A stretch of 64,000 nucleotides of DNA from CAZZNQ01 sp964655775 (GCA_964655775.1 CAZZNQ010000006.1:18868-82867), one strand, 5' to 3'. Shown: positions 34,492 through 43,428, counted from the first letter of the stretch. Notes: a model not told the origin generated them from the sequence alone. Program-made: numbers and translations.

Positions 34492-35769
34492 ATGAGGGCG
34501 GTCCTGCTATTCACGCTGCTGGCGGCGGCTGCCGGCCTATCTTACGGAGCGGGAAGAGGCCGAACCATGACTTACACGAACCCGATCCTGCCGATCGACA
34601 GGCGCGCCGGAGCTGATCCGGCGGTCCTCTACTACGAAGGCGCGTTCTACTTCTACTCCACAAACTCCGGGCTGAACGTGTTCGGCTCGCCGGACCTGGT
34701 GAACTGGAAGAAGGGGCCGCAGGTGCTGCCGGACGAGTTCAAGGGCATCTGGGCGCCGGAGGTCTACCGCCACCCCGAAGACGGCTTGTTTTACATGTAC
34801 TACACCCGGCGCTACAAGATCGGCGTCGCGGTCTGCGACCGGCCCGACGGCCGGTTCCGCGACCTGGGCCTGCTGGCGATCGACGGCATCGACGCCCATC
34901 CGTTCCGGGACGACGACGGACGACTCTACCTCTACTTCACGCACACGCCGCCCTTTACCATGTACTGCGTGCCGATGAAGAGCCCCACCCGCACCGGCGG
35001 CCCCGTCACGAAGTGCTTCGAGATATCGCAGGAATGGGAGAAGCACAGCTTTCCGATCAACGAAGGCCCCTGGATGCTGAAGCGGGACGGCGTCTACTAC
35101 CTGCTCTACTCGGGCAGCAACGCGCAGTCCGTCTACTATGCCGTCGGGTACGCGACAGCGCCCACCCCGATCGGACCGTTCACCAAGTACGAGCACAACC
35201 CCGTGTTCCAGGACCTCCCCGACATCTACGGCCCGGGCCACGGATCGGTGGCGCGTGACCGCACCGGACAGCTCTGGCACCTCTACCACCAGAAGGTCGA
35301 CACGAAAGAAGGCTGGGCGCGCGACATCTGCCTGGACCCCGTGGGATTCGATGAGAACGGCGTGTTCGGCGGCACACCAACCCGCGGTGTCGCCCGACCG
35401 GCGCCCGTCTTCGACCCGTCGCTCGTCTGGAGTCCGGAGATCCGTCCCCGCGGCGCCGTATTCCGCGATGAGGTGACGGTGACGCTGACGTCGCGCACGC
35501 CCGGTGCGCAGTTCCGCTACACGCTGGACGGATCGGAGCCGGACGTGGACTCGCGCCTGTATCGGGGACCGTTCACCCTCTCCGAGACGGCCACGGTCAA
35601 GGCCATCGCATTCAAGGACGGCATGCGGACCAGCACGGTATCGCGGATGCGGTTCACGCGCACGGCCGAGCCGTTGCCGGTCAACCCGTCCCCGGATGCC
35701 CCGGCCGGGGATCCGCCGTTCCCAGTGTTCCCCGAGCCGGTGCTCAACTGGCAGCCGCCCGAGCAATGA
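34492..35769 (+). CDS. Glycoside hydrolase family 43-type enzyme with C-terminal chitobiase/Fn3-like domain
   Basis: A 425-residue secreted glycosidase starting at 34492 with AGGAAGG upstream; signal peptide LLFTLLAAAAGLSYGA. The five-bladed propeller shows GH43 catalytic residues: general base Asp42 (GADPAV), pKa-modulating Asp134 (DGIDAHPFRDDDG) and general acid Glu191 (INEGPWM). Residues about 320-395 form a chitobiase C-terminal/Fn3-type module (PGAQFRYTLDGSEPD). Family members cleave xylan, arabinan or galactan side chains. It overlaps the downstream open frame by ATGA and sits with an esterase and a beta-helix protein, fitting hemicellulose breakdown. Confidence 0.9.
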   Translation: MRAVLLFTLLAAAAGLSYGAGRGRTMTYTNPILPIDRRAGADPAVLYYEGAFYFYSTNSGLNVFGSPDLVNWKKGPQVLPDEFKGIWAPEVYRHPEDGLFYMYYTRRYKIGVAVCDRPDGRFRDLGLLAIDGIDAHPFRDDDGRLYLYFTHTPPFTMYCVPMKSPTRTGGPVTKCFEISQEWEKHSFPINEGPWMLKRDGVYYLLYSGSNAQSVYYAVGYATAPTPIGPFTKYEHNPVFQDLPDIYGPGHGSVARDRTGQLWHLYHQKVDTKEGWARDICLDPVGFDENGVFGGTPTRGVARPAPVFDPSLVWSPEIRPRGAVFRDEVTVTLTSRTPGAQFRYTLDGSEPDVDSRLYRGPFTLSETATVKAIAFKDGMRTSTVSRMRFTRTAEPLPVNPSPDAPAGDPPFPVFPEPVLNWQPPEQ

Positions 35770-35858
35770 CCGGCCCGTGCCCGCATTCCGCCCCGGAAGG
35801 GTGCTCTTGTGTGTTCGTGCGCAGGAAAGCGTGCCTCCGTGCGTTTACAGGTACGACC

Positions 35859-36815
35859 ATGAACGCATTGCGAATGCCCCGATCAGGAACGGAAGTGTAC
35901 CTTCTCGTGCTTCTGCTCTGGCTGGCAGCGGCATGGCCGACCTCGGCGTCTGAGGAGGCGGCATACCCCAACGTTGCCAGGTGGCTCAACGTCCGGTATG
36001 CAAAGGCCCCGGAAGGAGTGGATCCCGACCTGCTAAGCCTGGACATCTACGGGCCCAAAGGGGCCGCGGACAGGCCGGTTCTGCTGATGGTGCACGGAGG
36101 GGGATGGCGGCGCGGCGACAAGGCGGGGCGGGCCATGACCGCCCTGAAGGTGCCCCACTTCGTCGCACATGGCTACGTCTACGTCAGCGTCAACTACCGT
36201 CTCGCCCCGGAGGCTGTGCACCCCACCCACGTTCGCGACGTTGCCGCTGCGATCGCCTGGCTCAGCGAGAACGTGAGGGACTATGGGGGCGACCCGGGCC
36301 GCATCTACGTGATGGGACACTCGGCGGGCGCCCACCTCGCGGCCCTGGTGGCAACCGATGAACGCCACCTTCAGTCGGCGGGAAAGGACCTGAAGACCAT
36401 CCGCGGGGTGGTCCTGCTGGACAGCGCCGCCTACGACATCCCGCGATTCGTCAACGAACTCGGCGCCGGTCCGCTGATGCGCTCACTGTACACGCGGGCC
36501 TTCGGCAGCAACCCCACCGTCTGGCGCGACGCCTCGCCCCGCAGACACGTCGCACCGGGCAAGGGCATCCCGCCGTTCCTCATATTCCACACCGGGAAAC
36601 GGATCGCTGCGGCGACACTATCAAAGGAGTTCGCCGCCGCTCTCAAGGAAGCCGAAACGCCCGCAGAGGTGGTTCACGCCGCCGACAAGAGCCACGCTTC
36701 CCTGAACCGCGATATCGGCCGGGACGGCGACTGGGTGACCGAGCGCATCATGGACTTCCTGGAGAACTGCCCGGCTGCGGACGCGGAGGCCAAGCCCGAC
36801 GACGGCACAGAGTGA
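35859..36815 (+). CDS. Secreted alpha/beta-hydrolase esterase (BD-FAE/acetyl-esterase-like)
   Basis: A 318-residue serine hydrolase. The start at 35859 gives a signal peptide (VYLLVLLLWLAAAWPTSA); the same frame is open back to an ATG at 35766 overlapping the GH43 stop, but the intervening residues do not look like protein. Oxyanion-hole HGGGW (79-83), nucleophile Ser155 in GHSAG and a C-terminal DKSHASL supplying His are all present, with Asp expected in the strand before it. It probably removes acetyl or feruloyl groups from plant-type polysaccharide, working with GH43. Confidence 0.88.
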   Translation: MNALRMPRSGTEVYLLVLLLWLAAAWPTSASEEAAYPNVARWLNVRYAKAPEGVDPDLLSLDIYGPKGAADRPVLLMVHGGGWRRGDKAGRAMTALKVPHFVAHGYVYVSVNYRLAPEAVHPTHVRDVAAAIAWLSENVRDYGGDPGRIYVMGHSAGAHLAALVATDERHLQSAGKDLKTIRGVVLLDSAAYDIPRFVNELGAGPLMRSLYTRAFGSNPTVWRDASPRRHVAPGKGIPPFLIFHTGKRIAAATLSKEFAAALKEAETPAEVVHAADKSHASLNRDIGRDGDWVTERIMDFLENCPAADAEAKPDDGTE

Positions 36816-36845
36816 GCCCGACTTCCGGCTGCGGCTCCCAAAGGA

Positions 36846-36871
36846 AGAGGGCCGCGGCTGACCGCGACCCT
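36846..36871. terminator. Possible bidirectional terminator hairpin
   Basis: GAGGG-C-CGCGG (36846-36856) pairs with CCGCG-A-CCCTC (36861-36871) around the loop CTGA, with one mismatch. It lies between the convergent esterase and the minus-strand secreted protein. No long T-run follows in either direction. Confidence 0.4.
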
Positions 36872-36911
36872 CGCAAACTCCGGTCCGTCCGGCGCTTCCG
36901 ATATCCTCAGT

Positions 36912-38105
36912 TCACCGGATCAGTCCCCGGTCTTCCGGCGCGCGTGATTCGCGTCGCTCCGCGCGTGCGGCCGCCAGCTTCTCCTGCAGGGCTTCGCGCA
37001 CCCAGTCGGCGTTCCTGCGCTCGAACTCCGCCGCCTCCTTCTTCGCCAGCAGGTAGGCGGGCACCGCGTTCATGCCGCGCCAGCTTTGGGGGTCGGCCTT
37101 AACAAACTTGCCCCAGAGAGCCATGATCGTTGGATCGAATCGCGCCAACTCCGTGTAGATGCCGGACCGGACGTAGTCCGGATTGAACGTCCCCTGCGCG
37201 GTGTAGACCGGGTTCTCCATGTCGCCGTTCCATATCTCTTTTAGGAACGTGCGGCAGTGCATCTCGACTTCCTCGCGGGTGAACACCAGGCCGTGGTCGT
37301 ACGCCCTGGCGACGAAGGCGGTGTCCGAGGCGCCGTAGCCGCGGTGCTCGAGGTTCACCCAGTGGTGCTTCACGCCGGTCTCGTCATAGTCCCACGGGCC
37401 GGCGGGGTCCCAGTAGTGCCAGATGTAGTGGTCACCGGCGAGCTTCAGGTGTTTCCTCCAGCGGCGGGCCAGTTTGAGCGCCTTGTCCAGGTACTCGGCG
37501 CGGCGCTCGTCGCTGGGTGTGACTGAGGCCGCTGCCAGCAACATCACCGCGGAATGGGCGTTCTTGTTGTGCGGCAAGGTTATGCGGGGGCAGTAGGTGC
37601 CGCAGCCCATTGCGGTGTCCTGCCACGCACCGCGCTCGTCCCACTTGACGATCATACCCGGCTCCAGCGCCTCCAGGTAGCCGGCGGCCTTCGCCTTCAG
37701 GTCCTCCGGCATGTCCGGCCCCGTCTGCACGGCGTGGATGAACTCGAAGATCGGCTCCATGATCAGCGCCTCGCCGGTAATCGAGTCGCCCCAGCCCGGC
37801 GCACCGTTTTCGACCTCGATCCTGTCCATCAGCACGTCCACCTGGTCGGCCATGTGGCGCAGCCACTTCTGGTCCCCGCTGTACTTGTAGCCGGCCACCA
37901 GGCCGCGCAGCATCGGCGCCTCCTGCCAGCCCAGGCTCTCGTTGTAATAATCCTTGTGGGCGCTCCACTCGGGAAGGATCCGCTCCATGTAGGATTCCCA
38001 CTGGGCGTACAGCTCCTCGTCCGTCATGTCCGCGTTCTCCTCCGCAGCGAAGGCCTGTCCGAACGCAAGCGCCGCCATCAATAAACACGCCAAGATACCG
38101 CGCAT
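36912..38105 (-). CDS. Secreted protein, probable alpha/alpha-barrel, unknown function
   Basis: A 397-residue exported protein; the start at 38105 follows AAGGAGGACGGAG and gives a signal peptide (GILACLLMAALAFGQAFA). The remainder is helical with paired Trp/Tyr/Asp-rich turns (LAGDHYIWHYWDPAGPWDY, KWDERGAWQDTAMGCGTYC in parts), as in alpha/alpha toroid glycan lyases and hydrolases. No catalytic signature is certain. A predicted promoter (38153-38180) lies directly upstream. Confidence 0.78.
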   Translation of the reverse strand: MRGILACLLMAALAFGQAFAAEENADMTDEELYAQWESYMERILPEWSAHKDYYNESLGWQEAPMLRGLVAGYKYSGDQKWLRHMADQVDVLMDRIEVENGAPGWGDSITGEALIMEPIFEFIHAVQTGPDMPEDLKAKAAGYLEALEPGMIVKWDERGAWQDTAMGCGTYCPRITLPHNKNAHSAVMLLAAASVTPSDERRAEYLDKALKLARRWRKHLKLAGDHYIWHYWDPAGPWDYDETGVKHHWVNLEHRGYGASDTAFVARAYDHGLVFTREEVEMHCRTFLKEIWNGDMENPVYTAQGTFNPDYVRSGIYTELARFDPTIMALWGKFVKADPQSWRGMNAVPAYLLAKKEAAEFERRNADWVREALQEKLAAARAERRESRAPEDRGLIR

Positions 38106-38152
38106 CTCCGTCCTCCTTGAATCGTTCCGTCCCGTTCTACCGGACACAGACG

Positions 38153-38180
38153 ATTGTAGCGGTTGGGCCCGGCGATGCAA
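38153..38180 (-). promoter_or_regulatory. Predicted promoter of the 397-residue secreted protein gene
   Basis: On the minus strand TTGCAT (38175-38180), a 16 bp spacer, TACAAT (38153-38158, five of six consensus matches), 47 bp before the ATG at 38105. Confidence 0.6.
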
Positions 38181-38204
38181 TGCGCGAGGGCGGTGCAATA
38201 AAGA

Positions 38205-38231
38205 AAGCCGGCCCCGAAGCGGGGCCGGCTT
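38205..38231 (-). terminator. Rho-independent terminator after the DUF3352-like gene
   Basis: A perfect 11 bp stem, AAGCCGGCCCC (38205-38215) with GGGGCCGGCTT (38221-38231), loop of five bases. Read on the minus strand it is followed by TTTCTTTATT, and it lies 25 bp after the stop of the gene at 38257. It closes the sigma/anti-sigma operon. Confidence 0.85.
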
Positions 38232-38256
38232 CCGATGCGACGTGGGAGGAAAACGG

Positions 38257-39987
38257 TCAGCGCCGACTCGGTGAGGAGAGGTCCATCCGGATGGCAGCAT
38301 AGTTATGAAGGAGGGCTCCCTCATAGGAGGCCGCCAGCTCGACGTTCCGGAAAAGCGACAGCACGCTCGCCAGCGTCTCCAGATCCTGGCGGGCCCGTTC
38401 CGGCGACTTGCCTTCTTCCCTCACGGCGTGCTGGACCAGCAACTCCTTGTGCTGCTGCAGCAACGCCCGCACGGCGTTCACGTCCATGTAGGCGCGGGCG
38501 TGGGGCGTGCCGTCAACCGTCGCCGGCCGCATCGCCGCACCGCTCAGAGCTCCGTCGACCAGTTGCCTGGCGGATTCGAGCGTACTGGCCACGATCAGGT
38601 CACTGCCCGCCACTCCGAATGTCGGGCTCACAAACCGCGTCCAGTTGGCTTCGCTTTCGCTGCCGATGGTGAGCAACCGCGCGCCGCGGTACTCCTCATT
38701 CGACATGGTAAGGGGTGTGCCTCCCTGCCGGGCACCCATCACAAGCATGCCGGCAAGGCTCTCCAGGAGCACCGGTATGTGCTGGGTGTTGCCGAGTCTC
38801 AGCACTATCGCCCCTCCCGGTGGCGCGTCCCCCTCTGCGGACGGCACCGCCAGCAGCATCGACTGCCCTCCGATTTCCTCGAAGAACTGCTCCGCGCTGT
38901 ACACGCCGGGCGTCATGTTCACAAGCGCGTCCATTCCCTGACGCATGGCGGCCGCTGCTGAGGGATCGCCCTGCTCCAGTGCACGCATCACCGTGCTGCG
39001 GGCCGCGGCCGCGTTGATGTTGCGCGCCACCGCGAAGATGGTTCCCTCGGGCGCCGCATCCAGGATGTCGATGCGACTGCCGGGCGACGGCATCCAGTCG
39101 CCGATCAGAGCCGGCAAGCGGCCCTCATCGAACGCGACAACGCCGTGGGCCAGCAGCCCGTCTTCGCTGCGCACCGACCCGACGGCGAAGCGGATGTGGT
39201 CGACCACTTCCGCCATGACGGTACGCAGCATGCCGATCGCCACTCTCTTGCCGGGATCCCCTGCGTCCATGCCGCGAAGCCCCGCTTCCAGTTCATCGCG
39301 GTCCGGGGCGAAACGGGGGACATCCAGGTAGACGCTCAGGGCCGCGTCGGTCGGCACCAACTTCATCGCATCGCGGAACTTGCCGGCGCCGGAGATCGGC
39401 TCCATCCGCCCGGAGATCGTATCCAGCACCTTCTGCAGCGCGATGAGGTCGCTGCCGACGGCCAGCACGCGGCCGGAAACCGCATGGTACCTCTCGCCTT
39501 TGGGCGTGTCGCATACCTGGATCTCGGTGCCCTGGTACTCGACGGTGCGCTGCCCGAACGAACCGCCGGTCTGCTGCTCGACGCTGAGAAACCGCGTGAC
39601 GGCGTCATTGAGCGACCGCGCGTTGGCCACTTCGGAGACGGCCACACCCGTCTCGTCCGTGAAACCCACCAGGGCCACGTCACCGCCGGCCATGTCCATG
39701 AGCAGTTGTCGGACATCCACGTTCTGAGCTCGCTCGAACTCCGCCAGCCCGGCCCGTCCCTCGCGGATCTTCTCCGCCAGTTCGGGCAGGGATCCGGGGT
39801 CCTCGAGACGCTCCATCAGGGCGCTGTTCCGGAAGCGGTCGAAATGCTCCTCCACGCCGCGGACAGTCACCACAACGGCGGCGTCGCCGGGGACATAGTC
39901 CTCGACGGCGGCGCGCGCCGCCCCCGTCAGCAGACAGGCCAGCACAACCACGGCGAGCCCTACACGTCTGATCTTATGCATCGCCAT
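38257..39987 (-). CDS. Secreted DUF3352-like protein in ECF sigma operon
   Basis: A 576-residue exported protein; GGAGG precedes the ATG at 39987, and the signal peptide is GLAVVVLACLLTGAARA. It begins DYVPGDAAVVVTV, typical of DUF3352-type secreted proteins, and continues with long amphipathic helices and beta stretches. No catalytic residues are evident. It overlaps the preceding anti-sigma-like gene by 14 bp and is followed by a terminator, so it is the third cistron of an ECF sigma operon. It could be an envelope sensor or the main target of that sigma factor. Confidence 0.82.
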   Translation of the reverse strand: MAMHKIRRVGLAVVVLACLLTGAARAAVEDYVPGDAAVVVTVRGVEEHFDRFRNSALMERLEDPGSLPELAEKIREGRAGLAEFERAQNVDVRQLLMDMAGGDVALVGFTDETGVAVSEVANARSLNDAVTRFLSVEQQTGGSFGQRTVEYQGTEIQVCDTPKGERYHAVSGRVLAVGSDLIALQKVLDTISGRMEPISGAGKFRDAMKLVPTDAALSVYLDVPRFAPDRDELEAGLRGMDAGDPGKRVAIGMLRTVMAEVVDHIRFAVGSVRSEDGLLAHGVVAFDEGRLPALIGDWMPSPGSRIDILDAAPEGTIFAVARNINAAAARSTVMRALEQGDPSAAAAMRQGMDALVNMTPGVYSAEQFFEEIGGQSMLLAVPSAEGDAPPGGAIVLRLGNTQHIPVLLESLAGMLVMGARQGGTPLTMSNEEYRGARLLTIGSESEANWTRFVSPTFGVAGSDLIVASTLESARQLVDGALSGAAMRPATVDGTPHARAYMDVNAVRALLQQHKELLVQHAVREEGKSPERARQDLETLASVLSLFRNVELAASYEGALLHNYAAIRMDLSSPSRR

Positions 39988-40441
39988 CTTCTTCGTCCTC
40001 CGATAGTGGAAGTATGCCGGCGCCCCGCTTCAGAACACCCGGCAGAGCCGGAACGCTCGGCTTGAATCGTCTGAGGTCCTGGAAACGGTCTGAGCCGACG
40101 CTGACGACGGCCGACCCCGCGCAGCGCGCGCCTTCCCATGCGGCGGAAAGCTCGGACCGCAGGGCCTGCTCCCATTCGTCCAGGGCGAGCAGTCCCCCGG
40201 CGACCGAAGGCGGCGCAGGCTCCCGGGGCGAACGCGAGAACGCGACGACGAGGGCTGCCGCCAGCAGGCAGGCGGCCACGGCACCGATCGCGCACCGACG
40301 GATCCACACACGGCGACGCTTTGCCGACTGGAGGAGCTTGATTCGCTCCAGGAAGGCGTCGGCGTCGACCCGCTCCGCCCGCGCATCCAGCACCCGCCTG
40401 ACCAGCAGGTCCGGTTCCCGATCCCGTTCTCGCTCGTTCAT
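39974..40441 (-). CDS. Probable membrane anti-sigma factor
   Basis: A 155-residue protein with an acidic/basic N-terminal helical region (LVRRVLDARAERVDADAFLERI), one membrane segment about 49-68 (CAIGAVAACLLAAALVVAFS) and a soluble C-terminus. No zinc-binding HxxxCxxC is present. Its start overlaps the ECF sigma stop by 4 bp (ATGA), so the two are translationally coupled. This position and topology are classic for anti-sigma regulators, though the sequence family is not recognised. Confidence 0.75.
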   Translation of the reverse strand: MNERERDREPDLLVRRVLDARAERVDADAFLERIKLLQSAKRRRVWIRRCAIGAVAACLLAAALVVAFSRSPREPAPPSVAGGLLALDEWEQALRSELSAAWEGARCAGSAVVSVGSDRFQDLRRFKPSVPALPGVLKRGAGILPLSEDEEDGDA

Positions 40442-40974
40442 CGCAACGCTCCCGGCAGGCTCTCGCCCAGCCTCTCCTTCAGTTCGCGTCTGCCGCGGTG
40501 CACCAGCACGCCGGCATTCTGAACGCTGACATCCAGCACCTCCGCAATCTCCTTCAGGGACTTGCCCAGTGCCTTCAGCTCGACGGCCGCCCGCTTCATC
40601 GGCGTGATCCGCGCCAGCTCCGCCTCCACCTCGCGCATCAGCTCGCGGCTTGCCGCCACATCCGCCGGATCGGCCTCGCTATCGTCCGCGAGCGTGTCCA
40701 GCAGGCGAAAGCCGTCCTCATCGCCTCTGTCCAGCGCCAGCAACTCGCGCCTGCGCGTGGTCGCGTTTATGCACGCGTTGGTAACGGATCGGAACAACAG
40801 CTTTTCTCCGTCCCTGGGCAGATCGTATTCCGAATGCTGCAGCAGGCGCAGGTAGACTTCCTGCACAACGTCTTCGGCCGAGGCGGCGCGCGGCAAGAGC
40901 AAGCTTGCGTAGGCGATGGCCCGCGGAGCCGTCCGCCTAATCCACTCGTCCAGTGCCTTGCGCGATCCGGCCAA
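40438..40974 (-). CDS. ECF-type RNA polymerase sigma factor
   Basis: A 178-residue sigma-70 family protein. Region 2 includes AEDVVQEVYLRLLQ and FRSVTNACINATTRRR (about 33-76). Region 4 includes ITPMKRAAVELKALGKSLKEIAEVLDVSVQNAGVLVHRGR (about 122-160, shown to give extent; helix-turn-helix at SLKEIAEVLDVSVQNAGV). The length fits ECF sigma factors. It heads a coupled operon with an anti-sigma-like gene and an exported protein, so it probably answers an envelope or nutrient signal. Autoregulation is likely but not proven; TAAAAT at 41035-41040 (minus) is only a weak upstream element. Confidence 0.93.
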   Translation of the reverse strand: MAGSRKALDEWIRRTAPRAIAYASLLLPRAASAEDVVQEVYLRLLQHSEYDLPRDGEKLLFRSVTNACINATTRRRELLALDRGDEDGFRLLDTLADDSEADPADVAASRELMREVEAELARITPMKRAAVELKALGKSLKEIAEVLDVSVQNAGVLVHRGRRELKERLGESLPGALR

Positions 40975-41155
40975 AGCCGTTCTCCGCTGAGTTCGGGCGT
41001 CCCTTCCACTATCAAGAACACACAGGACACCTCGATTTTACAGCAGTTTTCGCCGGGAGACGGGGAAAGACACCGATTACGGGGAGGGTCAGTCGTCAAT
41101 CTCGGCCGATGCTAAGCGGTCTTATATAAGTACTCCACTGTTCGGCTTGCAGCAA

Positions 41156-41214
41156 CGCGGCCGAGACGGCCGCGCTACCCCTGCAATGGGTAGAGCGGGG
41201 CGTCTCGCCCCGCT
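41156..41214. repeat. Three abutting palindromes (REP-like element)
   Basis: CGCGGCCG-AGA-CGGCCGCG (41156-41174), CTACCC-7 nt-GGGTAG (41175-41193) and AGCGGGGCG-TCT-CGCCCCGCT (41194-41214) follow each other without a base between them. The element sits 42 bp downstream of the stop of the minus-strand gene at 41257, between it and the sigma operon. It may be a mobile REP-type unit or serve as a terminator. The remainder of 40975-41256 shows no gene. Confidence 0.8.
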
Positions 41215-41256
41215 GCGTCGATGAAGCAGAACCGGCGACGACTAATGTTCGCCCGT

Positions 41257-42546
41257 TTAGTGTCCGGACGGCGGCCCTGCGGCCGGCATCGGCTGGGTTC
41301 CGGCCAGAGCGCGGGAGGTGGCGTTGGCGAGACGGATCGATCTGTCGATCTGCCGGACGACTTCTTCCTTGGATTTCCGCCATGCCTGTTCGGACGCAGG
41401 ATGGGCATCGTTGGGATGGACCGCGCCGAACCACCCCAGGAAATGGTGCAGTTCCGAGGCGCGCGCGGCGAACAACGACAGCTTCCTCAGCGCGGCATCG
41501 CGCCGTTCCACCGCCTCCGCATGCCGCCCGCGCACCTGGGCAATCTCGGCGCGCAACAGGTCGGGTCGCGGGTCGGCCTGGTCCCGGGCGGCGGCCTCAC
41601 GAGCATCGGCCTCAGACTCGTCCAGAAGACCGGCGCCCAGGTTCAGATGTCCGCGCAGGCCCAGTAGGCAGCCGCGCACTTCGGGATCGGACGCTGTCCC
41701 CAGGAGCGCGTTCGCCACCGCCACGCCCTCCTCGACCGTCGCGCGAAGCTCGTCGTCCACGGACTCGAAACCGGCGCTGCGTTCGATGTCCGCGATCCGG
41801 GCGTCCCAGTCGACGCGCCGCTTCGCATCATCGCCCAGACCCTCCATCGCGTCGGAGAGGCCCGTGAGCGTCCGCAGCATCGTCGCCTTGCGCGCGCAGG
41901 CGTCCGCAAGTCTCAGCCCGGCGGAAACGTCCGCAGGGCCGCGGCCGTATGCGGCGCGCAGTTCCGCGATCCTGTCGCCAATCTCGCGCACGCCTTTCCC
42001 GTAGGCATTCTCCCTGAGATCGCGACGCAACGCCAGAAGCTGCAGGCCAACACCGATCGCGATGACGAGGCCCACAAGGCCCAGTCGCAACAGCACGGGG
42101 CGCCAGACGAGGCGCGGACCCCATTTACCGCCGGGAGGGATGAAGAACTCGGGGGAAACGCCGTCCACCAGGTCGCCCGCAGGCAGGGCGTGCGAACCCG
42201 GTCGCATCACTGTGCGACGGACCACTCGCCGGTTGCCGGGAACGGAGTCCGTGCGGCTGCCTGAACGACGCACGGTACCCGTGACACGGACGATCGCTCG
42301 CCCCTGTGCCAGTTCTTCGGCCGCCGGACGCAGTTCCTTGCCCGTGCGCCCGGCGTGGCGTTTCAGGGCCTCCCAGGCGATGTCGGCAGCGGTGTCGCCC
42401 AGATCGGGATAGAGTTCGCAGCAGACCCGGCGCACGGCCATGCGCATGCCGGCGTCGCCCTGCCATGAGCCCAACACCCGCCGGAAGACGCGTCCGATGT
42501 CCAACTCGGTCGACAGATCGGAGGTCCCTTCCGACATGGGTCGCAC
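41257..42546 (-). CDS. Membrane protein with TPR-like C-terminal region, unknown function
   Basis: A 429-residue protein. The N-terminal ~130 residues are soluble and basic, one membrane segment lies near 152-172 (RLGLVGLVIAIGVGLQLLAL), and residues 175-410 are helical with TPR/coiled features (HAEAVERRDAALRKLSLFAA, RPDLLRAEIAQVRG). AAAGG precedes the ATG at 42546; an ATG at 42537 is also possible. It follows a small membrane-protein gene by 24 bp, suggesting one transcript. No family recognised. Confidence 0.72.
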   Translation of the reverse strand: MRPMSEGTSDLSTELDIGRVFRRVLGSWQGDAGMRMAVRRVCCELYPDLGDTAADIAWEALKRHAGRTGKELRPAAEELAQGRAIVRVTGTVRRSGSRTDSVPGNRRVVRRTVMRPGSHALPAGDLVDGVSPEFFIPPGGKWGPRLVWRPVLLRLGLVGLVIAIGVGLQLLALRRDLRENAYGKGVREIGDRIAELRAAYGRGPADVSAGLRLADACARKATMLRTLTGLSDAMEGLGDDAKRRVDWDARIADIERSAGFESVDDELRATVEEGVAVANALLGTASDPEVRGCLLGLRGHLNLGAGLLDESEADAREAAARDQADPRPDLLRAEIAQVRGRHAEAVERRDAALRKLSLFAARASELHHFLGWFGAVHPNDAHPASEQAWRKSKEEVVRQIDRSIRLANATSRALAGTQPMPAAGPPSGH

Positions 42547-42570
42547 CTTTGCGGTTGCGGAGGCGGCGGA

Positions 42571-42918
42571 TCAGGGGGCGCGCTCTTTGCGGCTCAGCCA
42601 GCGACTTACGCGCACCACGGTTGGGCGATGCAGGACCCAGTGCACCACAGAGGCAAGGATCAGGACGAGTACCAGGGAGAGCCCCATGAGGACGGCGAAG
42701 ATCATCCCGGCCATCATCAGCGTGCTGCCGCCCGGTGCCCGTGCGGAAGACCCCACCAGTGCGTGCCGCTGTCGCGAGCGTATGTCGCTCACTGCACCGA
42801 CGGCGACTCGCGTGGGATTGTGCCTCCTGGCGAGCCATAGCGAAACGAGCATGACGACTGCCGCGTAAACCCCGAGCAAGGCCAGCGCCCGCAACGTTCT
42901 ACCCCGTCGAGTGTACAT
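42571..42918 (-). CDS. Small two-pass membrane protein
   Basis: A 115-residue protein; the start at 42918 follows AAGGGGAG. Two hydrophobic segments, ALALLGVYAAVVMLVSLWLA near the N-terminus and MMAGMIFAVLMGLSLVLVLILASVV later, are joined by a basic loop. It is first in a two-gene unit with the TPR-like membrane protein. Function unknown. Confidence 0.7.
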   Translation of the reverse strand: MYTRRGRTLRALALLGVYAAVVMLVSLWLARRHNPTRVAVGAVSDIRSRQRHALVGSSARAPGGSTLMMAGMIFAVLMGLSLVLVLILASVVHWVLHRPTVVRVSRWLSRKERAP

Positions 42919-42982
42919 TCCACTCCCCTTTGGCCTGCAGTTCGCGTCATCCGATGAGGTCACCCGCAACTCGCCCGGCAAG

Positions 42983-43012
42983 AAGATACCGCATGGCCAG
43001 TGCGTCGGTCAA
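42983..43012 (-). promoter_or_regulatory. Predicted promoter of the two-gene membrane operon
   Basis: On the minus strand TTGACC (43007-43012), an 18 bp spacer, TATCTT (42983-42988), 64 bp before the ATG at 42918. Confidence 0.45.
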
Positions 43013-43068
43013 GGCCGATTTCCGTAAGCGAACGCGGCCGCGCTCGCGAGGACAAACACTCTTTTGGA

Positions 43069-43097
43069 TTGACAAACGTGGCACTGTCGGGCATAAC
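43069..43097 (+). promoter_or_regulatory. Predicted promoter of the small membrane protein / phosphoesterase unit
   Basis: A perfect TTGACA (43069-43074), a 17 bp spacer, CATAAC (43092-43097), 70 bp before the ATG at 43168. It diverges from the promoter at 42983-43012. Confidence 0.55.
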
Positions 43098-43167
43098 ACT
43101 ATCCGATGCGTTGCAGTGCAACGGGCGGCAAGGAGGGAGAAGCAGCGTAACGGGGAGATCTGCGGTA

Positions 43168-43428
43168 ATGGCAAAGGCTCTCATATCAGTCCTGGCGGCA
43201 GCCCTGTTCGCGCTGGTGGGCTGGGTGCTCGCGCGCGTTCTGCGGAACGCCGCCAGGGGGTTGGTGCGTGCGAAGCGAGAGGGATGCTACGTGCGCAGCG
43301 CACAGGGCCAGGCCGGATCGGAGCCGGACACCGTTCTCGGATGGCTGCTGGCCATACTGGTGATGGCCATGGCGCTGGCGGGCCTGGCCATTCTGCTCAT
43401 ATACATAGTCGCCCGGGTGTGGACGTAG
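43168..43428 (+). CDS. Small two-pass membrane protein
   Basis: An 86-residue protein with membrane segments at both ends (KALISVLAAALFALVGWVLA and LLAILVMAMALAGLAILLIYIV) and a basic middle loop. GGGGAG lies upstream of the ATG at 43168; the frame is open farther 5' but passes through the promoter. It is 41 bp before the phosphoesterase gene. Function unknown. Confidence 0.6.
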   Translation: MAKALISVLAAALFALVGWVLARVLRNAARGLVRAKREGCYVRSAQGQAGSEPDTVLGWLLAILVMAMALAGLAILLIYIVARVWT

